A stretch of DNA of 64,000 bases from contig OW388296.1 in assembly GCA_936450465.1 (NCBI GenBank), forward strand, positions 36,170,586 to 36,234,585, given 5' to 3'. The first letter of the stretch is position 1, and each line of letters begins with the position of its first letter. Shown in pieces: positions 9,931-19,831 of the stretch. Both the position numbers and the translations under genes were made by a program. This DNA comes from Gibbula magus (lineage: Eukaryota; Mollusca; Gastropoda; Trochida; Trochidae). The notes under the pieces are model-generated. The model had not been told where the DNA came from, did no database searches, and was given only the letters and a program-made list of their open reading frames with translations.

Positions 9931-10026
9931 GACGATTTTTTGTCGGACGGGTTCCTTTACATGTGAACCTATTGCTTCAAAGGGAAATGCAGGTACCTGA
10001 CTCGGTAGAGATTGAGAAGAAGCCAT
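9670..10026 (-). pseudogene. Ngaro Gag-like protein, CCCH zinc-finger part
   Basis: The frame starts with ATG at 10026 and reads QKIVNGEYVDVDDNV, followed by C-W-D-F-N-R-S-Q-C then C-K-F-P-H and C-S-K-C. This cysteine/histidine cluster is the nucleic-acid-binding finger seen at the end of DIRS/Ngaro Gag proteins. It ends inside the region where pol begins in another frame. It lies 3 bases after the stop of the preceding ORF, so the two are probably one Gag split by mutation or internal deletion. Confidence 0.65.
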
Positions 10027-10029
10027 TTT

Positions 10030-10329
10030 TTAGGGTAGGCCTACAGAGGATGGGGGAGGTGGGAAATTACCCTGTGATGCGAGTTGTGATAACCAGGCTA
10101 GTGCGCGATGCATGTCACTATCCGGCGGAATCACAGATTGAGAATTATTTTCATTTGGGTTAGGAGATAATAACAAACCCGAATCAATAGTGGGTGAGAC
10201 ATTACCTGAGGCTTCTTCGGTGTCGACTGGAGGAAGTGTTGGTCTTGCTGACGAGTTAGCCGTGTTTTGCTTCTTTGCCTGATTACTTACCAGTTTATGG
10301 TTGATGGACGCTTTCCTTTTAGGAGGCAT
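10030..10329 (-). pseudogene. Ngaro Gag-like N-terminal ORF
   Basis: A 99-codon frame with a true ATG at 10329. The start MPPKRKASINHK is basic and nuclear-localisation-like, the middle is Pro/Ser/Asn-rich, and RALAWLSQLASQ may be a short helix. It is the first ORF after A1, the Gag position. The stop falls just before the finger-encoding frame. A full Gag would be expected to be longer, so material is probably missing. Confidence 0.55.
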
Positions 10330-10365
10330 TATTCTCGATTGTTATTCTAAAATGAGTAAATCTGA

Positions 10366-10680
10366 TAATAAGTTAGATAATGATAAGAATTTGGAGAAAA
10401 AGAGTGATGGAATGAAGGCTAGGAAGATGGCGGACGAATGAAAGAAGTGACGTAAGAAGATGACGTGTTAGATTATGTGATGATGTCATGTTAACGGATG
10501 TGATGAATGCGCAAGTTTTTTGTGTTTGTAAACATGAGCACGTGTTATGTGAAAGAAATGTATTATGTTTTGTAGTAATCGCTATTATTAAATATGTGAA
10601 TGAGGATAATTGTAGAAGGTGTATAAATGCATTGAGCGTACAATAACGACATTTAGCTAAATAAACCTAAATGGAATTAT
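10366..10680 (-). repeat. Ngaro terminal repeat A1
   Basis: Outer 5' end of the element on the minus strand, matching 6629-6950. It includes CRE-like TGACGTAAGAAG and AAGATGACG motifs and a GTATAAATGCATTG box that could act as a TATA-type promoter for minus-strand transcription. That function is inferred. Confidence 0.85.
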
Positions 10681-10916
10681 TTTCTATTTAATTCTTAAAG
10701 GGGCCGTTCTGTCGGCAAAATCCGCAATCTTGGATTTTGTGCATTTCGTGAAATGAAAACACGCTATATTGTAACTAATGTTACAACTTATTAATAATAA
10801 AAGATATACACTGATATAATGTTCACATAGTAACACGTAACGTGTCATCAAACTTATCAACAATTTGCTGTTAGCCGAAGCGAACTTTTCCCCACTCGCG
10901 GCGCCGATGAATGGCT

Positions 10917-11160
10917 TCAGTTCTCATTGTTTTTGTTTTTCAACAAATTCGTGCTTAACTTTATCAAGTTGTTAGATATATTACCTTCATTAATATCTTT
11001 TAATTTGACTGTGTTATGATGTATCAGTAGCATATTTGTGTAAACGGGGATCCTCTCGAATTTCGTTTCCACAAAAAAAGCAAGACAGAACCCTCCTTTT
11101 AACTGTAATTGGTTCATTTGACTATTTTGTGAAAAATGAGACCCCAAGAAATCAATATGT
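10917..11160 (-). repeat. Dispersed repeat, copy 1
   Basis: The minus strand is similar to 44930-45145 on the plus strand. Shared blocks include TTTTTTGTGGAAACGAAATT, GAGAGGAT, AAAGATATTAATGAAGGTAA, ACTTGATAAAG and TTGTTGAAAAA. Divergence is considerable, so these are old members of one interspersed family. No terminal repeats recognised. Confidence 0.6.
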
Positions 11161-12823
11161 TGTTCCTATATTAAACTAGAGCGACTTAAACTTTGCATAA
11201 AAACTGTCTGCTGTTCACCCGCGAACAACAAACGAAAAATGGGGTGGACCGGTTTGGAGGGTTGGAAGGTAACTGGAAGTGACGTACCTGAAGGGCAATG
11301 GCAAACACTGGGGAATCGGTCAAGTCAATCTAATATATCTATGCTTTGCAACAATGTTCTGTTTTGCTGTTCTGCTGTTCTGCTGTAAACTTAGTCTGTC
11401 ATCCAGACCCCTTAATTTTTTAAGCGCCTAGGCAAGTGTACAACAAGACTCTGAGCTCAGTTTGAACACAACTCAGAGGCTCCTTTTTATTTTATTTAAT
11501 TTTTTAATTTTTAAAATTTTTTTAAACTTTATGAAATAATTCATTTCAGAGGCTATAAATGTAAGACTACTGTAAACTGTTCGAGTAATGTTGGTTATCA
11601 AGTTTCACTTTACAAATGTCCCAATATATCGTTATATATATATAAAATATAATTGATATGAATATTGAAAGACAGTGGATTCATAGACGTTCATAGACAT
11701 AGGATAAAATCAATGCTAATGAGATATTAGATGACAAAATGAAACCAAGATATGATAATATGAATGAAGTATAGTTGAGACAACGAAATCAGATATTCGG
11801 TGTTGCTGTTATTTTTTGTTGGAGAATGTTTGTGTTTAAAATAAAACAACAAACGTGAGATTAGCTGACGCCTGCGAAGTAGGCCCTACTGTAAGCCATC
11901 GACAATCAAAGCACATCACAACATCCTGTTTTTCAATGGTGTTAATCTACCGACAACCTAATTTACTAAAAGTACATGACAACAATCAAAGCAACTCACC
12001 ACATATTTTAAAACATCAAAAGTACTTGGTTATCAACGATAATAACTCGTTTACGATTTCACCTTTTACGAATCCACCTACGGAAAAACCATATCCCAAT
12101 GTTACATTTTACGATTTAGTTATCACTTATTAACAAAAATCACGATAAATCAGCAGCATGTCACTAATTTACATTGTCAGTAAAAACAAAATTGGGGAAA
12201 CAAAACCGATGGCCAAACAAATTTATAGTTAATGTAAGTGACGCCCAAATAACAATCACCAATTACTTCGAGTTCAATATGGTTCGTTGTTACCCAAGAG
12301 CTTGGTTGATTGTCAGGTTTTTGATAACATTCAGAATCTAATAGATAATGAAATAATGTTTTCAATCACATGTGTGGTTAATCAAATCAAATCAAATAAA
12401 CATTGTATTAAAACAGAACTTTTTACTGTTATACACTTTCGGCACTTTGACTTTTCAGCAAGAGTGTCAATTCGTGTAAGAAACTTACCTTATAAACTTA
12501 CCCAAACGGACAATATGAATATCCAAATGCACATTAGACACAAATTGTAAACCTATAAATCCATCAAAGACTTGGAAGCAGAAGATGGTCAAATACTAAC
12601 CTTCTTTCAGCAAAAGTCTTTTCGCAAATGGCAAGATAGGAACCAAATAGTTATGATGATTTTACACTGAAACTAATTTCATTGGTACATTATTTTATCC
12701 ACTGTTTTTATTGGATAACTTGATAGAGACAAAAAGCGTTCACGTTGTTACAAGACAGTAACTGGTTTGGCGCCAATCTAATCACAGCTAGACAGACAAT
12801 TGTGTAAGTATCGGAGTATTCTC

Positions 12824-12870
12824 ACTTTGCCACCACCTAAGCACATTCCTTTTGTCCACGGTGGCAAAGT
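12824..12870. repeat. Perfect 11-bp hairpin
   Basis: ACTTTGCCACC at 12824-12834 and its reverse complement GGTGGCAAAGT at 12860-12870 flank a 25-nt loop. It may be the centre of a small MITE; nothing more is visible. Confidence 0.55.
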
Positions 12871-13010
12871 TGGTCATGCATGCTAATTGGTAAAACAATA
12901 GAGGAGGCAGGGGATCGTCTCAGTAAATTTTATTCAAATTCTAACATTCTCCTTTCACATTCACAATTTCAATATAATCATTCCTCAATATAATAAATTT
13001 ATCATCATAG

Positions 13011-13122
13011 CATCATAATCATAGCACATACATTATTTAACCATAATACATATACAGATACATTTCGTCTCAAGAAAGTGTTTGACACTGACCTATCTGG
13101 CCACGGTCCGACAGTGTCCTAA
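13011..13122. repeat. 112-bp direct repeat, left copy
   Basis: Identical over 112 bp to 14685-14796, from CATCATAATCATAGCACATA to CGACAGTGTCCTAA. The two copies flank a 5'-truncated LINE exactly, so the simplest reading is an unusually long target-site duplication. Confidence 0.85.
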
Positions 13123-14434
13123 AACCCTAAATTCTATTCAATATCAGGCACTAAGGGTAGCTACACGCACCCAAATGGGTACCTCACTCGAAGCTCTCCA
13201 AGCCCTAACTGGTGAAATTCCCCTCGAACTGAGAAGGGACCAACTCACCTTAAACTTCTGGGCTGGATCTTCGGAGGACCCCCTTATCAGGGAACTACTT
13301 ACTAGTGGTCCCTCTAAACGTAAAACCGCAATTTTTAATAAACACCCCTTACGGGCTCCAATCTCCCACCGCATAAAAACACTTCTATCCCAAGCTAAGA
13401 TGGAGCATATCAACCTCCCCCCCATAAATACGGTGCATCACCCTATTGCCCCCTTACCCATCCCCAAAATAAATCTCCATCTTAGCAAAATAACTTCTAA
13501 ACTAAACCCAAAACACGCTCAAACCACCACACTCAACTACATACAAGAACACTGGTCCGACTGGTGTCACATATACACAGACGGGTCACGTGACCCCGAT
13601 GCACGCACAACAGGCGTAGGCCTACACATTCAACACCCCACTCAACATTCCTACTCCAATAGGCTCCCTAACGACCAATCGGTCTTCACTGCTGAGCTTA
13701 TGGCCATAGCACTCGCTTTATCCGACCCTAAAACTAAAGATCAGGGCAAAATTCTCATCCTTTCGGATTCTCTCAGTGCCCTTCAGGCACTTCAAAACAA
13801 ATCTACAAAAAACCGCCCTGATCTAATTTCCAAAATTCTAAATTCTATTCAAATCTAAATTTCGAAGGCAAGGCAGTAAAACTCCTATGGGTACCAGCGC
13901 ACGTCGGTATATTTGGCAACGAAAAAGCCGACAAAGCTGCCAAGGAGGGCCTTAAACTACCTAAAATTCTACCCCTTTTTCATTCGAAACAAGAGGCAAA
14001 AAGCCTATCAAAATCTCATGCTAAGCGAGCATGGCACCTGCAATATACAAATTCCAAAACAGCACACCACACCAAACAAATTATCTCCAAACCCTTAACT
14101 AAACAAAAAATATATTCCAAAAACAAAAATATTGATAGGGCAATAATTAAGCTCCAATCGGGGCATACAAAATTAAACTATCATATCCACAAAACCAAAA
14201 TCGCAAACATCCACCCAACATGCCCACACTGCCCACAAGGCAGAAACAATTCACCACATCCTTATTGAATGCCCACAGTATGCGGCCTTCCGCCACATAC
14301 TTAAACTAAAATTAAGGGCCAACAATATCCAAACAAATAACATATATCAAATTCTAAACCCACACAATAATCACAGTACCTTCCAAGCGGTCGGCACTTA
14401 TATAAAGGATTCGGGCCTTTTGGACCGAATCTAA
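13123..14434 (+). pseudogene. I-type LINE ORF2, 3' part with RNase H and zinc knuckle
   Basis: The frame begins inside the RT C-terminus (LNSIQYQALRVATRTQMGTS) and continues into an RNase HI domain: HIYTDGSRDP with the first Asp, VFTAELMAIALAL with Glu and ILSDSLSALQAL with Asp. The frame then stops at 13858. The next frame carries the last RNase H block, VPAHVGIFGNEKADKAAKEG. A further shift separates it from CPHC and the ETIHHILIECPQYAAF region, a CCHC-type knuckle. RNase H plus C-terminal knuckle fits I/Nimb-group LINEs. Truncation and at least two frameshifts make it non-functional. The element runs to 14684 with a (TCA)n tail. Confidence 0.82.
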
Positions 14435-14684
14435 AACACACTTAAAAATCAAATACCATCCAAAATTAACAATTAAACCTACCCCCTCTCCTCCCCCCGG
14501 CTTAACCTAACCTAGGTAATTTACATATTCCAAATTTCAAAATTTCAAAATTGCCTCCACCTTTTGGCCTGGCTTCAAAATTGTCCTCTTTATGGAACTT
14601 TCGGAACTTTATTAATGGTCCTTGCGACCCGAGTGGGAGAACAGCTCCGCTGAAAACCGCTCGTAAAATCCCCGTACTCATCAT

Positions 14685-14796
14685 CATCATAATCATAGCA
14701 CATACATTATTTAACCATAATACATATACAGATACATTTCGTCTCAAGAAAGTGTTTGACACTGACCTATCTGGCCACGGTCCGACAGTGTCCTAA
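14685..14796. repeat. 112-bp direct repeat, right copy
   Basis: Perfect match to 13011-13122; see the left copy. It begins right after the (TCA)n tail of the LINE and continues into unrelated sequence at 14797. Confidence 0.85.
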
Positions 14797-15596
14797 TTGC
14801 ATTGTCTGCAGGATCAAAGCTAAAACACAGCCACGTTAAAACATGTCATAGAGTGGTAATATATTTTGACGTTATGTTTTGACGTCCCATGAATGGTTAT
14901 TTTTCGAAAGAGCAGTGTAAATGCCAGCAAAACTTACGTCTTTCAGATGCTATGACAGCAGTCCCGCGGTTATTTGTTACAAATATACTGTAAATGGTGT
15001 TCACTGCAAAATGCACTCAAATTAAGCAGGACTCGGTCAGTGTAACCATATGAAATCGCTAGTTGAATAGTTAGGTAATCCGTTTTGCGAAAATTTGGGT
15101 TGTTTTGATGAAGATTTCTTCTATATGAGCAGTTACAAATTTGTGAAAACACGTTAAATTATGATAAGCGGCAATAATGAGATTCCTCCACGTGCGTCGA
15201 AGCAGGATACGCTTCAGGGACCACAGCGCCGCCCACTTTCATTCTAGGCCGGAATTTTTAAAAAAAGCCGTATATAAGTTACGGGCCGATTTAAACAATT
15301 TAAAGTCGAGTAGTTGTCAAAAACCCCCAACGACTCCCGTAAGTGACCATGGTTACTACATGTAACCTTTAAACAAACAACTTTATGCACCAGTGATTTT
15401 GAGTTTTACAGCCTTCAACCTTTCATCAAAGTGGAAGACCCATTCTTTGTGCACTAATGCCTACGGTAAATACAAAACATAGGTTTTTATGTCACACTAT
15501 AAACATTTTATTCATTTTTCAAGTTTATTTGGAAGTATACTCTCGAAAGATATGAAGAAAGTATTTTGGCATTATTTTAATTTTGGTTTTTTTCAG

Positions 15597-15676
15597 GTTC
15601 AGAAATAAAATCTGCCCAAGTTCATGTGATGAGTTCATTACAGAACAGATCTATCATAACAAATACATCCAAATTG
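15597..15676 (+). CDS. Candidate small exon D (unverified)
   Basis: An 80-nt open segment sits between a strong acceptor (T-rich run then TTTTTTTCAG) and a donor GTAAGG. One reading, starting after two bases, gives SEIKSAQVHVMSSLQ and ends in phase 0; another frame is also open, so coding status is uncertain. It could belong to the plus-strand host gene downstream. No family recognised. Confidence 0.25.
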
Positions 15677-16335
15677 GTAAGGAGGTTTTCTTTTGTTTTT
15701 GCATGATTTGAAAGAGCTTTTAGTCAGATTCGGCATTTTATTAATTCGGATGGAACATATAGCATCTTTGAAGAATTCCAAAGTACTTGATGTAAATTTT
15801 CTCCATTTGAATGGTCTTATTCTCGCTATCTAAAGTTATCAGGCACAATAAGAGAGAAGCATACTTATTTCTGTTCAGCAATTAGATGACAATACAGTCC
15901 TCCGAAAACTGATGTCTGTTAAATAGGGAGCCATGCAAGAGCTACCATTATATTTTAGGTGGAACTGATATGAATCTTAAATTCAAGCAAAAATGGATGA
16001 AACATTGCCCCATGTTCACAATTTGAATTTTGTCATTTTGATTACTTCTTCTTGCCTTCTTTGTGAATTTAATCTCATACTGTACAGAGGGTGAATGTGC
16101 GAGTGAATGTGATGCATGTGTCTTGTCCAAAAAAGGAGAAAAATCAGAAATCTTGCTTTAATTTCTTTATTACAACGGGGCTCTTGCTACCCTGGGTAAG
16201 AGTCCCTATATGTATCAGGGATTTCTGAAATACTTGATTTGATTTTTTAAATTAATGTTCTATAGCAGTTTCATAACGATTGGTCTTTAGCGTTTTGCTC
16301 TTCACTCCCCTTGTGTTATAACTTCTCTAATGTAG

Positions 16336-16376
16336 ACATTAGTGCAAGCTGATGGGAACAGTTCACTTGTGTGCAG
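16336..16376 (+). CDS. Candidate micro-exon E (unverified)
   Basis: A 41-nt segment follows CTAATGTAG and precedes the good donor GTAAGC. In phase 0 it reads TLVQADGNSSLVC plus two bases. Its start phase fits the end of candidate exon D, but its end phase does not fit exon A or B in their preferred frames. Short enough to be chance. Confidence 0.15.
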
Positions 16377-16715
16377 GTAAGCGTATCGCTGGCACAACAC
16401 AAACACAAGCGTTATTCCCTGCAGGCGTTATTACACCTAACTTCCACGACAGAACGTTGAATCCCCTGCTAATCACGCTAGAACAGATGTCATCAATACC
16501 AAGTGGCAAGTGGTTCCCAATGACCGGAAACTGTCCAGTCATGTACAACAGCCCTGATTGTTTAATTATGTTTGCACATAAGTATATATACAATACATTG
16601 CAATACTGATTTACACACGCCTGTCTCGTAAACAGCCCTTTGGCAGCCTCTGCAATTGTGTTTTATGAGTTCATACAAAAGACCACCGACATATAAAGTA
16701 GAATAATTTTCCACA

Positions 16716-17645
16716 ATCCTTTCGGACTCGCTCAGTGCTTTAGAAGCACTCAAAAACAAATCTACCAAAAACCGTCCTGGTTTAATTTCCAAAATTCTTC
16801 ATACCATCCAATCTCTTAACAGTCAGGGCAAGGCAGTAAAACTCCTATGGGTACCAGCCAATGTCGGCATATTTGGCAACGAAAAAGCCGACAAAGCAGC
16901 AAAGGAGGGCCTTAAACTTCCAAATTCACTTCCTTTTTACTATTCGAAACAAGAGACAAAAAGCCTTTCAAAATCTTATGTAAAGCAGGCATGCGTAAGC
17001 AATATTCAAACTCCACCAATGCTCACCATACCAAACAAATTCTCCCTAAACCACAAGGCAAACACAAAATTTACTCCAAAAACAAAAATATTGATAGGGC
17101 AATATTTACGCTCCAAACGGGGCATACTTAACTAAATTCCCATCTCCATAAACTCAAACTAAAAGCTTCACCCACATGCTCACACTGCCCGCAAGCTGAA
17201 ACAATCCACCACATTCTCACAAAATGCCAACAGTATGCGGCCTTCCGCCAAATACTCAACCTAACTTTAAGGGCCAACAACATCCCACCACAAAACATTA
17301 ATCTAATATTGAATCCGAACAATAACCAAAATACCAAGCATTAGGCACTTATCTCAAAGATTCGGACCTCCTGGCCCGAATCTAAAAACATAAACAAACT
17401 CAATTCCAAACCTAACAATTCATACCCCCCCCCCCCCCTCCCCACCCCCGGCTTAACCAAAACTAGGCTATTCCAATTTTCAAAATTTCAAAATTTTCCT
17501 CGAAAAAATCTTCTCGACCATGGCATCAACATTATCCAATTTCGGAAACCTTTCGAAATTTTATTAAAGGCCCTAGTGGCCCGAGTGGGAAATCAGCTCC
17601 GCTGGAAACCGCTCGTAAAATCTACAAGAGAAGAAGAAGAAGAAG
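16716..17645 (+). mobile_element. Second 5'-truncated copy of the I-type LINE
   Basis: Similar to 13760-14670 throughout: CCTTTCGGACTCGCTCAGTG, GGCAACGAAAAAGCCGACAA and ACCGCTCGTAAAATC. It starts inside the RNase H domain at the block ending SDS and carries the GNEKADKAAKEG region and the CPQAETIHHI knuckle region in broken frames. The 3' end has an (AGA)n tail at about 17622-17645, unlike the (TCA)n tail of the first copy. A run of C near 17427-17450 interrupts the 3' UTR. No clear target duplication. Confidence 0.8.
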
Positions 17646-18543
17646 CGGTCATTATGCGTGACCTGATGCAAGTTTTGGGCTTTGATACTGAGGTACTTTT
17701 AGCTGACCGGATATTTTAAGCGATTTTGTTCACTTTTTTTCAAGCGATTGTTTTGTTCACTTCAGTAGTATGTTGATATTTCCTACGCCTATTGTATGTA
17801 ATCCGAACAAAGAGTCTTAACCAATCATAAGAACTTCCTCAGCGCAAAAACTCATTTAAATTCTAAGTATTTCTTCAAAGCAATGTTAAACTATACTATC
17901 AGTATACACGTATAAAGTCATATGATATACTTACCACTTACCTTGACCGTGTAATTTCAAAACTTTTGCTTTTCTAACCTGACAGGGTAAATAGCTAAAA
18001 CCAGCAACTGAATATCGAAAAAGCCTTCAAAAACTCCGAACTTACTTCCTACAGACGCACAAATACCCATTCTATCGGAAACTTACAATGTCAAAAGTTG
18101 TTATTGTGTTTTAAACGAATCATCGACGAAATTCGACAAATCGCCTAAGGATTTCATTGTAGCAACTCCTGTGTATGACGTCACATCGCTTACGAAGGTT
18201 ATGCTACACCGAGGGGCCGCGGAAAACTGTTTGAAGAATGAGATAATGAGCAGGCCAAATTCACTATATCTTGATAAGTAGGTGACGCTTCGAAATAATA
18301 TTTAGTGTTTTGTTTACTTGAAAGTATTGTCTATATGAATAAACGAATTAACATCGAACAAAACTGAGAGGTTCTATTATCTTTAAGGAATATATTGTGT
18401 ATTTTCATTTCAACTGGGTTGTTTTTCTCAGCCTTTCCAAGCTATACCATAACATCTGATAGTATCGCAGAAAAATATCCTCCAAAATTACTAATTTTGC
18501 CACATTTCGTTGTTAACAACACGATATCCATGGTCTTTCACAG
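17646..18543. other. Non-coding stretch upstream of exon A
   Basis: I see no gene or named repeat. The part from about 18390 is similar to 18840-18990, the intron sequence before exon B, showing that exon A and its upstream intron were duplicated with exon B. Confidence 0.5.
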
Positions 18544-18622
18544 GTTTCAAGGATGGAAAAAGTGTTCCTCTCATAAGATGGTCAACAGTTGTATCTCCAG
18601 AGAAGTTGCCGTACACCAACTG
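18544..18622 (+). CDS. Host gene exon A, one of a duplicated alternative pair
   Basis: A 79-nt open segment lies between acceptor TGGTCTTTCACAG and donor GTAAAA. In the preferred frame (two leading bases) it reads FKDGKSVPLIRWSTVVSP and onward, ending with two bases over: entry phase 1, exit phase 2. These are exactly the phases of exon B, to which it is similar (GGATG and TCATAAG blocks, and DG/DE then LIRW/IIRR in protein). Because A then B would break the frame, the two look mutually exclusive before exon C. A second frame is also open, so the reading is not proven. Confidence 0.45.
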
Positions 18623-18991
18623 GTAAAATATATCTTTTCATTTATATTTTAATTGGGTGGTAAAATCATTTTTAATTGGATGGGAAAATTTTGCAACATT
18701 TCTCTATGGAAAAATTATATTATAAAAATATTGTTCCCAAATTGGCCAAATCATGTTAGGAAAATCTGTGAACCTAGTCAATAATTTGTTTACGTCTTAT
18801 TGTAGTTTTCCCTGTTGCTATTAATGATATGTAAGATATATTTTGGGCATTTTCATTTAAATAAGGTTGGTTTTCCAAGCTATATCATAGTTCCAAATTA
18901 CCTGACAGTATCTGAGATAAACATACTGGTACTAACATTTATAACCCTTGCCAGATATTAGTTCCTAAGAAAACAATATCCATATTCATAG

Positions 18992-19097
18992 GTTCTGAGG
19001 ATGAAGATTTCTCTATCATAAGGCGACCAAGAACTGAAACTTTAGAACGGCCCTCCGTTCACATCGGTCGTACTCCAACATCCACTGGAAAGTATAG
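18992..19097 (+). CDS. Host gene exon B, alternative partner of exon A
   Basis: A 106-nt segment follows acceptor CCATATTCATAG and ends before GTTAAT, or six bases earlier before GTATAG, in the same phase. It reads SEDEDFSIIRRPRTETLERP and then SVHIGRTPTSTGKY, a polar, phosphorylation-site-like stretch. Entry phase is 1 and exit phase is 2, and the exit joins exon C in frame. The foldback element at 19098 abuts the 3' end, so the native donor may have been altered. No homologous family recognised. Confidence 0.5.
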
Positions 19098-19285
19098 GTT
19101 AATCACCCCCACAAGGTAGTTGTTGAAATCAACTCTGCGAGGGTGTCAGCCCGAGCACAGTTGATTTCAATAACTACCGTAGTGAGGGTGATTAAACGAC
19201 TTACACCACTTGGGCAAGTTATGTCCTGGGCGGTTATATCTTTGCCAAACCATTTCTAATAACTTGCCCTAGTGGTGTAATTCAT
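19098..19285. repeat. Two adjacent foldback (hairpin) elements
   Basis: First hairpin: TTAATCACCC with GGTAGTTGTTGAAATCAACT on the left is mirrored by AGTTGATTTCAATAACTACC with GGGTGATTAA, spanning 19100-19195. Second: TTACACCACTTGGGCAAGTT at 19201 is mirrored by AACTTGCCCTAGTGGTGTAA ending at 19280. They look like MITE ends or one nested foldback. Both lie in the intron after exon B. Confidence 0.75.
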
Positions 19286-19289
19286 ATTA

Positions 19290-19640
19290 TTACCCCTTAT
19301 TATAGAAAACTGAAATGTCATGTACAGAGTCTTTAGCTACTTGGGATTCTAAATTGTAGACTTAGGTTACAACCTTACATCTATTCTATTTTCATATTCT
19401 CCATTGCGTAAGTTACTTGAATTTTGTTATACCTCTGATAAATATTTCTGGAAAATTTACATTTTGAATCTTATTGGCTTTATCGTTCAAAGCCTGAAGA
19501 GTTACAGAGCTAATGGCTCTATTGTTATCTTCTTCTTATCTTATACAGTAAAACCCTAGAAAACTGAAATGTGTTCAATGTCCTTAACCAGTGGTGATTA
19601 CAAATTGTAGATGTATACAGTTAAACTTTCTTTTCTGACA
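19290..19640. repeat. Fragments of the 'tctagaaaactgaaa' dispersed repeat family
   Basis: Blocks such as GAAAACTGAAATG, GGGATTCTAAATTGTAGA and GAGTTACAGAGCTAATGGCTC recur, diverged, in 42570-43320 inside the 7-kb element. The intron therefore shares a repeat family with the mobile element that hit the same gene. Confidence 0.6.
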
Positions 19641-19645
19641 GTCAG

Positions 19646-19831
19646 TAGTGTTCCTTTGCTGAAGGCCGTTGAAACACTACCTGAAGATATGAAAGAGATG
19701 AGGCAAATGCTCCCCGTGTTCTTGTGTGTGTGGAAAGAGGCGGTAGCGGTACTATGGATGCATTTAATCTACCAGAAGATGTTGTGCTGACAGTCTCTTT
19801 CTATCAAGACCCAGTTCATGCAAGACGCTTG
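19646..19831 (+). CDS. Host gene exon C, source of the 43-bp repeat unit
   Basis: It follows tandem acceptors CTGACAG and TCAG and ends CAAGACGCTTG before donor GTAAGT. The first half reads SSVPLLKAVETLPEDMKEMR and then QMLPVFL; the second half, in another frame, reads ERGGSGTMDAFNLPEDVVLT and VSFYQDPVHARRL. The change of frame falls in a (TG)5 run near 19722-19732; one TG fewer would make the exon continuous, with entry phase 2 and exit phase 0, which fit exons A/B and F. The 40 nt at its 3' end, AGTCTCTTTCTATC through CGCTTG, are the first unit of the array that follows. I do not recognise the protein. Confidence 0.6.

Larger units (their letters stand above)
4493..10680 (-). mobile_element. 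Ngaro/DIRS-type tyrosine-recombinase retrotransposon, decayed, with split direct repeats
   Basis: On the minus strand the order is A1 (10680-10366), gag-like ORFs, RT, tyrosine recombinase, SGNH hydrolase, B1 (7236-6946), A2 (6950-6629), a nested DNA element, and B2 (4783-4493). The arrangement A1-ORFs-B1A2-B2 is the hallmark split direct repeat of Ngaro/PAT-type retroelements, which integrate through a circular intermediate with a tyrosine recombinase rather than a DDE integrase. RT with YLDD, a recombinase with R, HxxR and Y motifs, and no protease agree with this. Ngaro elements are known to sometimes carry an SGNH hydrolase ORF. Frameshifts, an internal deletion and two nested insertions show this copy is dead. 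Confidence 0.88.
10681..13010. other. Non-coding stretch, mostly AT-rich
   Basis: No supported gene. Apart from the dispersed repeat at 10917-11160 and the hairpin at 12824-12870, I see only low-complexity patches: A/T runs at 11480-11530, TATATATATA at 11633-11642, and ATTATTTTTTG near 11810. Open frames here are short, without family features. Confidence 0.6.
14797..16715. other. Non-coding stretch with weak upstream-gene signals
   Basis: Mostly unremarkable. CGTATATAAGTTACGG near 15269 resembles a TATA box, followed by CTCCCGTAAGTG near 15335, which looks like a splice donor, so a first exon of the downstream plus-strand gene could lie here. Candidate small exons at 15597-15676 and 16336-16376 are listed separately. 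Evidence is only splice-signal spelling. Confidence 0.3.

Noticed and set aside
11855..12550. Plus-strand frames of 87-92 codons
   Set aside because: AT-rich, no splice context, no recognisable motif; likely chance.
13011..14796. LTR retrotransposon with 112-bp LTRs
   Set aside because: The enclosed sequence is the 3' end of a LINE with RNase H and a zinc knuckle; no primer-binding site, polypurine tract or integrase.
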